This document shows, piece by piece, positions 34,485 through 46,354 of a stretch of DNA of 64,000 nt (position 1 is its first letter; each line of letters starts with the position of its first letter). A model generated the notes under the pieces. The model saw only the letters and a program-made list of their open reading frames with translations, was not told the origin of the DNA and ran no database searches. Source of the stretch: Anaeramoeba flamelloides (taxonomy: Eukaryota; Metamonada; Anaeramoebidae); NCBI GenBank assembly GCA_027625915.1, contig JANTQA010000012.1, positions 14,966,501 through 15,030,500 on the forward strand. The letters run 5' to 3'. Both the position numbers and the translations under genes were made by a program.

Positions 34485-36001
34485 CACTACAAGGAAAATT
34501 TTTTCAAAAAAAATCTCTAAATTTTGTATTTTTAAAATACACTCATATAATAAACATTATTATACATAACAATTTTCAATGAGGTTTACAACTTTAATAG
34601 ATATTAATAGGAATTGAAAAAAAAATGAAATTTTTCAGTAATATTTTTTTCATTTTTAATTGTAAAATTTTTGAATTTTTTAATTGACTTAGTAGAGAGA
34701 TAATTTTCAAGTATTTTTTTAATAGTCTAAAAGGAAACATCTTTTTCAATTTGAAAATAGCACAAAATATTTCAATCAAAAGATATCGCTAAATTAAATT
34801 GAAAAACTGATTTTTTATCTGTTTTTGGAATATTTTTTATCATTTTATTTTTTTCCATGTTTGAGTTTTATATACGTTTCCCTGTTTTTTTTCTGTAAAT
34901 TACTTTAACATTTATTCTTTTTTCAATCTTAATGTTCAATCAAAAATTAATTCATTTCAACTTTTTCCAATAAAAAAATACCCTGAAAATAGGTGTTTTT
35001 TTCAAAAGTCGGTATTTTTGAAAAGGGGGGTATTCAGATTTTCAAGAGTTTAAAGGCTATCCTTTTTTTATTACATAAAATTATGATAACTTTGAAAAAA
35101 TAATTTATAAAAGAAGTATAACTGAAATCCAATATATAGTTTTGGCGAAATTTAATTTTCGGTATTTAAATTTTCCTTCTAGTGCTTGAAAAGGTTTGAA
35201 ATTCAAAGTTCCTCTAGGTTATGGTGTTACCAAATTAAATTCAATTAACATTCAGTTTATTTCAAATGTTTCAAAATTCTTAATAATAAATAGGATACAA
35301 CACTACATGGAAAATTTAAATACCGAAAATTAAAGTTAGCCAAAACTATATATTGGATTTCAGTTATACTTCTTTTATAAATTATTTTTTCAAAGTTATC
35401 ATAATTTTATGTAATAAAAAAAGGATAGCCTTTAAACTCTTGAAAATCTGAATACCCCCCTTTTTAAAAATACCGACTTTTGAAAAAAACACCTTTTTTC
35501 AGGGTATTTTTTTATTGGAAAAAGTTGAAATGAATTAATTTTTGATTGAACATTAAGATTGAAAAAAGAATATATGTTAAAGCAATTTACAGAAAAAAAT
35601 CAGGGAACGTATATAAAAACTCAAGCATGGAAAAAAATAAAATGATAAAAAATATTCCAAAAACAGATAAAAAATCAGTTTTTCAATTTAATTGAGCAAT
35701 ATCTTTTGATTGAAATATTTTGTACTATTTTCAAATTGAAAAAGATGTTTCCTTTTAGACTATTAAAAAAATACTTGAAAATTATCTCTCTACTAAGTCA
35801 ATTAAAAAATTCAAAAATTTTACAATTAAAAATGAAAAAAATATTACTGAAAAATTTCATTTTTTTTTCAATTCCTATTAATATCTATTAAAGTTGTAAA
35901 CCTCATTGAAAATTGTTATGTATAATAATGTTTATAAAATGAGTGTATTTGAAAAATACAAAATTTAAAGATTTTTTTTTGAAAAAATTTTCCTTGTAGT
36001 G
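34485..36001. mobile_element. 1.5 kb foldback element with about 690 bp arms
   Basis: 34485-35178 and 35309-36001 are near-identical reverse complements; the spacer 35179-35308 is unique. Both outer ends read CACTACAAGGAAAATTTTTT inward. The same 61-codon frame appears in mirror image in each arm (34594-34779 minus, 35706-35891 plus), which is a by-product of the symmetry and not a gene. The terminal word resembles the CACTACAAGAAAA ends of CACTA elements, but the expected 3 bp target duplication is not seen (CCT on the left, TAG on the right). No transposase is present. It could also be a locally duplicated inverted block. Confidence 0.85.
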
Positions 36002-36477
36002 TAGTCAACCAGGCACAATATCAAAAAAAAAATGGATTTCCATTTTTACTTATCTTTAATTCGGAAATTTATTAAAATTTAGCTTCAATAAATTATGTTT
36101 TAATTCTTAATCTGGAAAGTAGCAATATTTTGACTTTCTCTAGATTGAGATTCTTTTAAATAATTTTTATTGAGACCAACATCCGTTGCAATGCCTATCT
36201 AGAATAATATTATAACAGACAGAAACTAACTTGACTTTTATAGATAAAAATTTTTTTTTTTATTTTTTAAAAGATATAGTGCAGAGATTAAATTTTCGAC
36301 AACCTACACTTAAAATCTTTCTCTTCTTTATTGTCAAGGAATAAATTGAACCAATTAACCAAAAAGCAAAACAAAACATTTTTTTCACTTACATCCTTAA
36401 ATTTGGAGAATCGCTTTGAACAAAATTTTTTTTTACTGAACAGTTACACCCTTTTAACAAATTCTGAAATCGACCAA

Positions 36478-39400
36478 ATGTCTAGCGAGAAAGATCTTTC
36501 AAACTTAACACCGAACAGTGGTTTCTATAATCTGATTAGCAGTGGAACGAAAGATCGACTCCAAGTATCTTGGAATACAGTCAGAACGATGGGCACACCA
36601 CCAAAGATTACAAACTATCATACGTCTGTTATTCATAATGACTGCCTGTGGGTATTTGGTGGGTTTAAAAGAGGCCATGGAACAAATGATCTCTTTTGTT
36701 TAGATCTTTCGACTCTAATTTGGAGATCAGTCGTGAATCCAAACAAAAAAAAAGAAAGTCAAAATTCCAAACTCAACAAACACCAACAAGATGAAGACGA
36801 CTTGAAAGGTATTGTTCTTGAAAAGCAAGACTGGCCGAAAGGTCGATACCACCATAATTCTGTTGTTTTTAAAGATAAATTATATATATTTGGTGGTGTC
36901 GATGACAAAGTCTACAGAAACGATCTTTGGGAATTTGATATAAGTAAAATATTTTTTTCTCTTTTTTTCTTTCTTTTTGAAATTTTTTATTGTGAACAAA
37001 TTCGAAGATTTCTTCTTTATTCTGAAAACGACTTTTGAATTTTTCTCCAAAAAAATTGACAAAAATACTTTGTGATATAATTTTTTATTGTTAACACTTA
37101 TTTGCACTTCAAGGAATAAATAAATTCTGAAAATTAAAGTTCGCCAAAAACTACAAATCGGATTTCAGTTCATACATCTTTTATAAATTATTTTTTCAAA
37201 GTTATGATAATTTTATGTAATTACTATTAATTGAAAAATAAATCGGACAAAATTTTCATTTATCTTTCCAAAATTAAATTATGATTTCAAAAATCCTTTG
37301 AATACAGAATTTTGATAGTCCCGATCCTCTAACCACGTAAAACACATTATATGGTTGAAAAATAATTCGATTTTCAAAGATTATTTCAAAGATTTTTTTG
37401 GGAACGATGAATGAAAATTTTGTCCGATTTATTTTACAATTAACAGTTGGACAAAATATCTATTAAACCCATTTAAGATTCGAGTACCCCCTTTTCCAAA
37501 ATTTCCGACTTTTTTCAAAAAAACACCTATTTTTGGGGTATTTTTTTTTTTGAAATTAGCTGCAACGAATGAACTTTAGATTGAACATTAAGAATGAAAA
37601 AATACTCAATGTTAAAACAATTTGAAGAAAAAAATACGGGGAACGTTTATTAAAACTCAAGAATGAAAAAAAAATAAAATGATAAAAAATAATCCAAAAA
37701 CAGAAAAAAAATGAAATTTTTTAAATTTAATTTAGCCTTATATTTTGAAAGAAATATTTGATTTCATGTTAAAATTGAAAAAGTTTTTTTTTTTTTAGAT
37801 TTCTAAAATAAATAGATTCAAATAATCTCTTCAATAAGTCAAATAAAAATTTCAAAAATTTTACAATTAAAAAGGAAAAATATATTGCTGAAAATTTTCA
37901 TTTATTTTTTCAATCCCATTAATATCTAATAAAGTTATAAACCTTTTTCAAAATTGTTATTTAGAATAATGTTTTTTTATATGAGTATTCCAAAAATACA
38001 AAATTTAGAGATTTTTTTTTGAAAAAAATTTACCTGTTATGTTATGATGTGTCAATGAAGAAAAACACAAATACCAATTTAAAAAAAATAAAATTCTTTA
38101 TGTATTATTTACTGGGTTGAAATTTTCATCCCGTTTTCTTTTTAAATACAGTAAAATTCCATTCATTTGGAGTCTTTAGTTAACTATCAAAATATACCAA
38201 TATAAACGAAAAAAGAAATTTCTACACAAAGATCTTCAAATTCAATTTATGCCTTCAAAATTTGAATAGAATATAAAAGTAAATGAAAACAAAGTGAAAA
38301 TTTATTCCTTTTTATTATAAAAATGCCAGTAAGTAATCAAAAAAGAGGCCAATAGATAAATAGAACTCACAATTTACAATCTACTTCTTCTTTGAAAAAT
38401 CTATTTCAAAAAAGAAAAAAAAAAAAAAAGCAAAAGGAAAATGGGAAAACGAAGTGAAAATTTTTTCCAATTCAACTTTAAATACCAGTAAAAATTTTTC
38501 ATTTGGTTTATTGTTTATTAATTGAAAAAATATCACCATATTTTACAGGGTTCTTTATCTAATTACTTTTTTACATGTACCAAATCAAATATATTCCCCA
38601 AATGGGATGGGAATAGACAGCAAAATTATTTTGAAATTTGAAGTAAAAAAAAAATTCATTTCAGTTTTATCATTGGCCGTTTCCACAAATAGATAACGGA
38701 TTAGTGTTGTTCCATCTTGTAATCAAAATGGTTACTATGTATCCAAAATATCCATTATGTATCCAACCATCACCTTATTACCGCCGTACCTTTTCTACTG
38801 TGAAAAGTTATAAGGTATGCATATTGGTTAGCTCTGACTGGTATTTTAATAATAAACTGGGGAAAAATTTAACTTCATTTTCATTTTCCTTTTACTTTTC
38901 CTTTTTTTCTTTTTTGAAATAGATTTTTCAAAGAAGAAGTAGATTGTAATTTGTGAGTTCTATTTATCTATTGGCCTCTTTTTTGATTACTTACTGGCGT
39001 TTTTATAATTAAAGGGAATAAATTTTCACTTTGTTTTCATTTACTTTTTTATTATATTCTTAAATAGAGTTTTCAAAGAAGGAGTTTGTAATTTAGGAGT
39101 CTCTTTGAAAAAGGAAAATGAAAATGAAGTGATTTTTTTTTCCATTTATTGTACAAATAACTGTATAAATTTTTTTTTTTATGAAATGGAAAATTCAATA
39201 ACCTTTCAAATCATAAGTTAAAATTTTTCAATTTCTCTTACATTATTAGAGTTATTTTTTTTTTGGAAGAAACAAATGCTAAAAATTAAAACGACAAAAA
39301 TTGAATTTCCAAAAAAAATAAATCACAGAAACCTGAAAGTATTTTTCGTTCATTGTTTTTAAATTTTTTAAAACTTTAATTTTTATAATTTTAATTATTG

Positions 39401-42400
39401 AAGAACCGCATTAATTAGTTTATTTATTTACAAAATAATAATCAAAATATTACATTAACACCAGTTAGAACTGTTATTTTTTTGAGATTTTTTAAACATT
39501 TTTTATGCCTTTTTAACAAAAATAACACTTATTTCATTTATAACTCTTTAAAGAATAAAGATTTTGTTTTTTAAACTGATCATTTTTTGAACACAAATTT
39601 TACTCAAATTTTTTATAGTGTTTATAAATTTTTTTAAAAATAAAAGGGATTTTTGGAATATAATTCATATTTAAATGATTAAAGTATTTCGTTTTGGGCC
39701 AGGTGTCTGATTTATGTCACAAAAATAAAGAAAGGAAAAAAAAAATTCGAATAGTATTGAAATCGTACTCAAAAATATATCGATAATTTTTAATTTTTTG
39801 CTTTTATCCAAAAATAATTTTTTAAATTTTTTTTACAATTGCTAAATTTAAATTTTTGTATTGCTGTTTCTACAAGACACGAAAACTATTTTCAATCCGC
39901 AAGCTTCTCTTGAAAATTATCATTAAAATTTCTCAAATGAAATTTGAAACTTTAATTTAATAATTGATTAACATTTTATTTTTCTTTATTTTTTTTTCTT
40001 TTTTCTTTACACTAATTACTTTTTTTGTTTAACTAATTAATTATTATAGTTCAAGAGAAATGGGCACTTATTGAAGTGCAGAATCCACCACCCCCGAGAA
40101 ATGCTTCTGTTATGGTTGTTTTTAAAAATAAACTATACTTATTCGGCGGGGTACAAGGTAAAAATGTATTATTAAATGATTTTTGGGAATTTGATTTTGG
40201 TTTGTATTATATTTTTCTTATTGATTGTTTTATTTATTTTTTATTGTTTAAAATTAATTTTCTATCACCATTAAAATCAGAAAAAAATATTTGGTTAATA
40301 AAGTGAGTATTTAAATAATAATAATAATGAATCTAAGATTTTGGAAGAAAAAAAACAAAATTATAATGGTGGGTATTTTTTTTTAACTCTAAAATGGTTG
40401 AGATATGTATTAAATAATAATTAATTGAAAATAGAAATGAAAATATTTTTTAAAAGTTTATTTTTATATTAATTCGTTTTAAGTAATTAATATATTTTTT
40501 TGGTTATATTCAGGGAATTAATTTTAATGTAACCGTTGTGGAAAAAAAGTGAAACTGGAAAAAAAGTTCAACATGGTTTTTAATTGGGAACATTACTGAA
40601 AATGTTCCCAATTAAAAACCGTGTTTCAATTTTTTTCCAGTTTCACTTTTTTTCCACAACGATAAGTTTCAATTTTTATTTTAAAACTTTCCATTATTTT
40701 AGATTAAATAATTAAATAATAAATATGCTATGTTTTTTTTTTTTAAAACATAAACTTTTTATTTGAGAAATTTTAAGTCAAAAAATTTGGATCAAAAAAG
40801 ATAAGAAAGTGATTGTCTCTCAAAAAAATTTTAGTATAGCATTGTAGTTGATATTAAAATATTTTGTGAAATCATTTAGTTTATTGGGTAAAGCTGTAAA
40901 CTTTTCTGATCTTCTTATTTTCAATTCTAATTGGATGAAATAATTTGTATTTTACAAATAAATTCGACTTGATAAATGTTATAATTATTTTTGAACATAT
41001 AAACCAATTTTTTTTTTTTTTTTTTTTTGGGGGGGGGGGTTAAATCTCATAAATTCTAAATCATGACTTGTATCAATTGTTAATCTATTTGAAAAACAAA
41101 ATTTATTTCAAAGAACTAAATTATTTGTTCAAATAGAGATCAAAAAAAAAGTCCTATATTTTTTGGAGACTGTTTGAAAATGGTGTTAATTCCATTACTT
41201 TGATTTAAAATAAATTCTGAATACAAACATTGTTTTTTATTCTCATTTGGAAAGAAAACAATATCATTTTTAAAAAAAAAAATTGTTTGTTCTCTTTATT
41301 CATTAGAAAAAGAGAGAAGATAACATTTATAAGAAGATTTTCAAAAGGAGAAAAAACAAATTTAAATATTTAAAAAAAAAAAAAACATTTTATTTTACTA
41401 TCCCAAACCAAGAAATTTTAGAGTAATCTTCAAAATCAGTCACTGTTAAGAACACATAACAGACGCAGAATTTTATATTTGATCGCCTTCAGAATTTTCT
41501 TAAGGGACTAATCTGTATTAAATTTTTTTACCTAAATTTAATAGAGATTGTGAAAATTTTTTGCCAATTACTTAGATTTAAAAACCCGGTTTATTTTCAA
41601 TATTAAACATATTCCTAGATAAGGAATCCTAATTTAGAAATTGGTCAAAAAAAAAAATAATAGAGACCAGTTCGTTAACAAATGTGGAACAAAAAGAGGA
41701 AAGAGATACCATTGAAAAAATGTATGATCTAGTTTGTCTCTGGTGGAATTTAAACCAAAGTTTGTCCTTAATCGATGAAATTTAACATTTAATTTCAGTT
41801 TTTTCGATTCTCAGTTGGGAGAAAAAGATATTTTGAAGAGAAAGTTCTTCAAATTACAGTTAAAAAATAACATATTAGTTTTTTATTTGTTTTTTTCTGT
41901 TCGTTTTATTCTTTGTTCTTTATTTTGTCAAGTTAGATCCCTAATTCAAAAAATAAAAAGCACAACATTCTGTTTCATTTGTTCAAAAATCACCAGTTAT
42001 AATTCTTTGTTTTGGATCCTCTTCCAGACTCAATAATGATATTGTTCTAGTGCTAAGACGATATTAATCGTCGTTCTTTAAATTCATTAATATCATCTTA
42101 TATCACTTCGAACAATAATATATTTCTCGTTCTTCCAAGCCAAACTCGTAACATAGCAAAGTGATTATTTCCAAATACAAAATAATAAAGACAGTAATTT
42201 ATTTTTTTGATCCCAAATAAAAAAAAAAAATATTAATTTGGAAATGTTCCTACGTAAATATTTTTGAAGTAGTATTTACCTCGATATTTATTTATTAAAA
42301 AAAAAAATCATTTTTAATTCCAAAAAAAAAAGACCTGACTAATTAATTATTTTCTACGAGTATTATTCTCATCCTACAAAAAGAATTTTGGATATATTTT

Positions 42401-45400
42401 TTTTTATAAACTACATGCAATAAATGTTTGTTGACAGATAAACTAGATTCTTATAACTCAGTAAAATACTCAATTCGAAATAATTTCTAAAATAACTTTC
42501 AAAAAAAGTTAATTTTAAAAAAAAAAACACGGAAAAGGATAAATAGTTTTTATTTTTTTTATCAATATGCGAATTTAACTCAAAATCAAAAAAAAAAAAT
42601 CAAAAAATTAGATACATTTTAAATATGTATGAATAAAAAAGTTTTCAAAATTTTCTTTAAAATTGTCAACAAAGCTCAATAGCCATATTTGTAGGATTTT
42701 TTAAAAACATTTTTGCCACACTTTTTGAAAATGACTTGATCTTTTTCCAAATAAGAATTCATCATTATTTCTAATAAATACACAATTTTATTAAAAAATT
42801 ATTTATAACCAAAAAAAAAAAGAAAGAAAGAAAGAACCGTCAATATTCCTTCATTAAAAAAATATCATCTAGAATTAAGAGATAAATGTTTTATATCTTT
42901 TTTTAAAGGGGTTAAATTATTAACACATAAATTAGATTCAGGAAAAAGATTTTTTTAAAAATAAAATGAAATCTTGCAAAGATCTTGTGAATAATTTTTT
43001 TTTGGTATTTTGTATTTTTGTTTATGAAAAAGATGAGTTAACCTCATATAAAATTGATTAATTTCTGTCTATTTTTTTGAAAACCAAAATTTGCATATTT
43101 TGAATATAAAACCAAAAAAAGCTAACCTATTATATTTTTATTAACAATTAAGTTAATTCTTGAAAATAGTGAAACATATTTTTAGTTTTCAACTTCATTG
43201 TTAATGATTAAGAGTTAAAGCACTTTAACTGTTAAAGAGAGAATGTTTAAGTGATTAAATCCGTATTTTCTAATCCAAAAAATTGAATAAACACAGTCAT
43301 TAGAAGCATTTTAAACTTAAATTGGTTTTCTCTGTTTTTATTTTTATAATGACAGCATTGATTTTGAGAACAATTTTTTTTTAACTTGTTAGTATTTTAA
43401 TGAATAATATTTCAATTCTAATCTCAGCATATAAAACCAATAGAAGTTGTATAGATGATAACATAATTGAAATTTTGATTAAATTTTAACAAAAATTCCT
43501 CAATGAAATTCAGATTTAAGAAACAAATTTTTTTTGATAATTAAAGTATGAAAAAAAATTGTTTTCTCTTTTTCAAAAAATGAAAAAAAATCATAAAAAA
43601 ATTTTTAATTTAGAAATTTTTTTGAAAAATCGTTTGGTCTTATTCACAAGAATTGTTAGAACAATTTAAATCATTTTTCGAATAAAAAAAAAAAACTAAA
43701 TTTTTAGGATAAATTTAGTAATTCACAAATATATTTTATCTAATTTTATATTGGAAAAATCCAATTTTATCTTAAAATAAAAACACGGTTTATGAGTAAA
43801 ATTTGTAAATTACTATAAAAAATTCATTTTTATAACCATTCTTCTTAAAATAATACGAATATTTTTCAATATGTTGAATAAATTTAAATTTTATTTTCTA
43901 ACCAAAAGAATTATCTCAAAAAAGAAAAAAAAAAACTTTAAATTAATATTTTTTGCAATAAAGACTATTTATTGCTGAAAAATGATGGGAATAGTAATAT
44001 AATTTGTAAAAACTTTTTATAATGGAAGAAATAAAATCAATAAAATGGTTTTATTTTTCATAAAAAATGGAAAAAAAAATTATTTCTTTTCTCACTAAAT
44101 TAATTTTCTTTTATGGTTTTCTTAGTCGATCAGATTTTTTTGAAACTTGGAATCAACAAAATTCGTAAGTAGAGAATACCATCAATAACATATTTTAAAT
44201 TTTGGTCCTGTTTTCGTGAAAGACTTATTCCTCAAGATTAATAATTAATAAATGAAGAATAAAAATTTTTAATGTTTAAAAAGTCGTATTAGAATTGAGT
44301 TTAATAAAGATATTTTAAAAATAAAATTGACTGAATTTTTTGAAAATAGCCTAAATTGGCAATTGTGCTAATTCTTTTAAAAATAATAGTTTACATCCGT
44401 TCCAGCACTAGTATTGGCACATTATCTTTTCCGTAATTTTAAAAATAGTAAAGCTTTTTATAAACTTATTTAAATTGGAATTATCAATTATTGATACTGT
44501 CCAAATCTTCTCTAATGTGTTTTGTTTGATGATCCTTTACAAAAAGAAAATTTTTTTAAAAAAATTAAAAATTTAATTACAAAAAAATTCAAAAGTTGTT
44601 GAAAAAGTATTTCCCTACATTATAATGAAAAAAATTTTTTAAAAAAATAATTATTTTCTAATTTTTCACTTTTTAAAAGCTTAACTTAGAATAAAAACCA
44701 TTGGTAATAAGAGAAATTTGATCATAAATTATTTTGAAAAATATTGTAGAATTTAATTTGAAAAATCTAATTTTCCAGGTTCTATTCAGATTTTAATTCA
44801 AATTTAATAGTAAAAAATTTTTCAACTTTTTTTCTTCTAGGGAAGACGTAATTTTATTATCTTGCAAAAGTATTTTAAATCTGATAAATATCTTTCAAAT
44901 GGGGTAATCAATTATTTTGACTATTAAAGAAATGTTTATTGCTTTAAATTGAAAAAAATATTTTATTTGATTTTTTGTTAGGTTTATTTCAAAAAGTAAA
45001 AAAACCCGTCGTTAGCTTTTCCAGAATTTAAAAGAATTGTGCAAAATCTTTGATTTTTCTCTATTCTTTTGAATTCTGGAAAAGCTAGGTACTTGACGGA
45101 CACTTTTCGTTAGGTTTTCCAGAATTTAAAAGAATAGAGAAAAATCAAAGATTTTGCACAATTTTTTTGAATTCTGGAAAACCGCCGTTAGCTTTTCTTG
45201 AGTTTTTTGTTTATTTGTGAAGTGTTCTAGGTTTTTTTTACTTTTCGAACTAAACCGAAAATTTTAATAAATTTTCGGTTTAGTTCGAAAAGTAAAAAAA
45301 ACCTAGAACACTTCACAAATAAACAAAAAACCTCAAGAAAAGCTAGGCACTTGACGAACACTTCACTTAGTTTTTTTTAATTTTTGAAATAAACTAAAAA

Positions 45401-46320
45401 TTAAAAAAAAATTGGTTTATTCTAAAAAGTAAAAAAAAACCTCAAGAAAACCTCGGTTAGTTTTTTTTTTAATTTTAGAAAGTAAAATAAATTTCAGAAA
45501 TTTTCTTTTTATTTCTTAAATTAAAAAAAAAAACTTAGCACTCTACAGGCACTTGACGGACACTGAATACTTATCCTTAAAAGTTTTTTTCTATATTTGA
45601 GTTTTATTAAATGATTAAATCATTTTCAAAACTATCAGTTATTATCTATCCAAGAAAATACCTCATCTTTGAATTAAACGAAAATTCAGCTGTCAATTGA
45701 TTTCAAATTTTTACCCACTAAAAAATATACCTTTTTTTCTCAGCTAGAGACTTTTAAAAATCAAAGTCCTACTAATAGAATTAAATACAATAGCCTCAAT
45801 ATTTTGAAGTTCTGTGATGTTGGTTATATTGTAAAAGGACTATATTAACAAGGATAAAATGTTAATTAAAGTAATAGTGTTATCAAACTTGAATTTTTCA
45901 GTTTTTATTTTTTCATACTAGTGTATTTTAATATTTTATTTTGGTGTTAAAACTTTTATTTTTCATTAATTAATATTTGAATTGAACAAAGTTTAAAAAG
46001 GTTTAACTAAGTTTAAAATTTCCAGAAAAGTTAATGCACCCATACTGGTGTTGAAAGTGCTCTTAATACAATGTTTAATATTTAAAAAACAATCTAAAAA
46101 TCTATATAAATTACATTAGGCTCAAATTTTATATTAACAATTAAAATTCAAATAATAATGATAATAAAAAAATCAAATGAAACTTAAAAACAATTAAGAT
46201 CTGCAATTGAATTTTTTTATTAAGTATTTTTCTCCTATATGATCTGAATTATAACCATTTTCTAATAAAATTATTATTCTGATCAAAAAAAATTATTTGA
46301 TCACCATATTATATTTAATC

Positions 46321-46354
<34 letters not shown>

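Larger units (their letters stand above)
29676..36477. other. Divergent intergenic region, TM9SF / kelch-BTB
   Basis: 6.8 kb with no recognised gene. It holds three inverted-repeat elements (29968-30333, 30669-30877, 34485-36001), a TA microsatellite (34149-34174) and long AT filler from about 30900 to 34480 in which I see nothing else. The promoters of the two flanking genes must be at its ends. The large foldback element ends 476 bp before the kelch-BTB start codon. Confidence 0.55.

Noticed and set aside
34594-34779. A 61-codon open frame, repeated at 35706-35891 on the other strand
   Set aside because: It is a mirror image produced by the inverted arms of the foldback element. The composition is K/L/I/F-rich AT translation with no family features.
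38704-38922. A 72-codon frame in the centre of the 38-39 kb foldback element
   Set aside because: No transposase or other motif is visible, and the second half is translated T-rich arm sequence.
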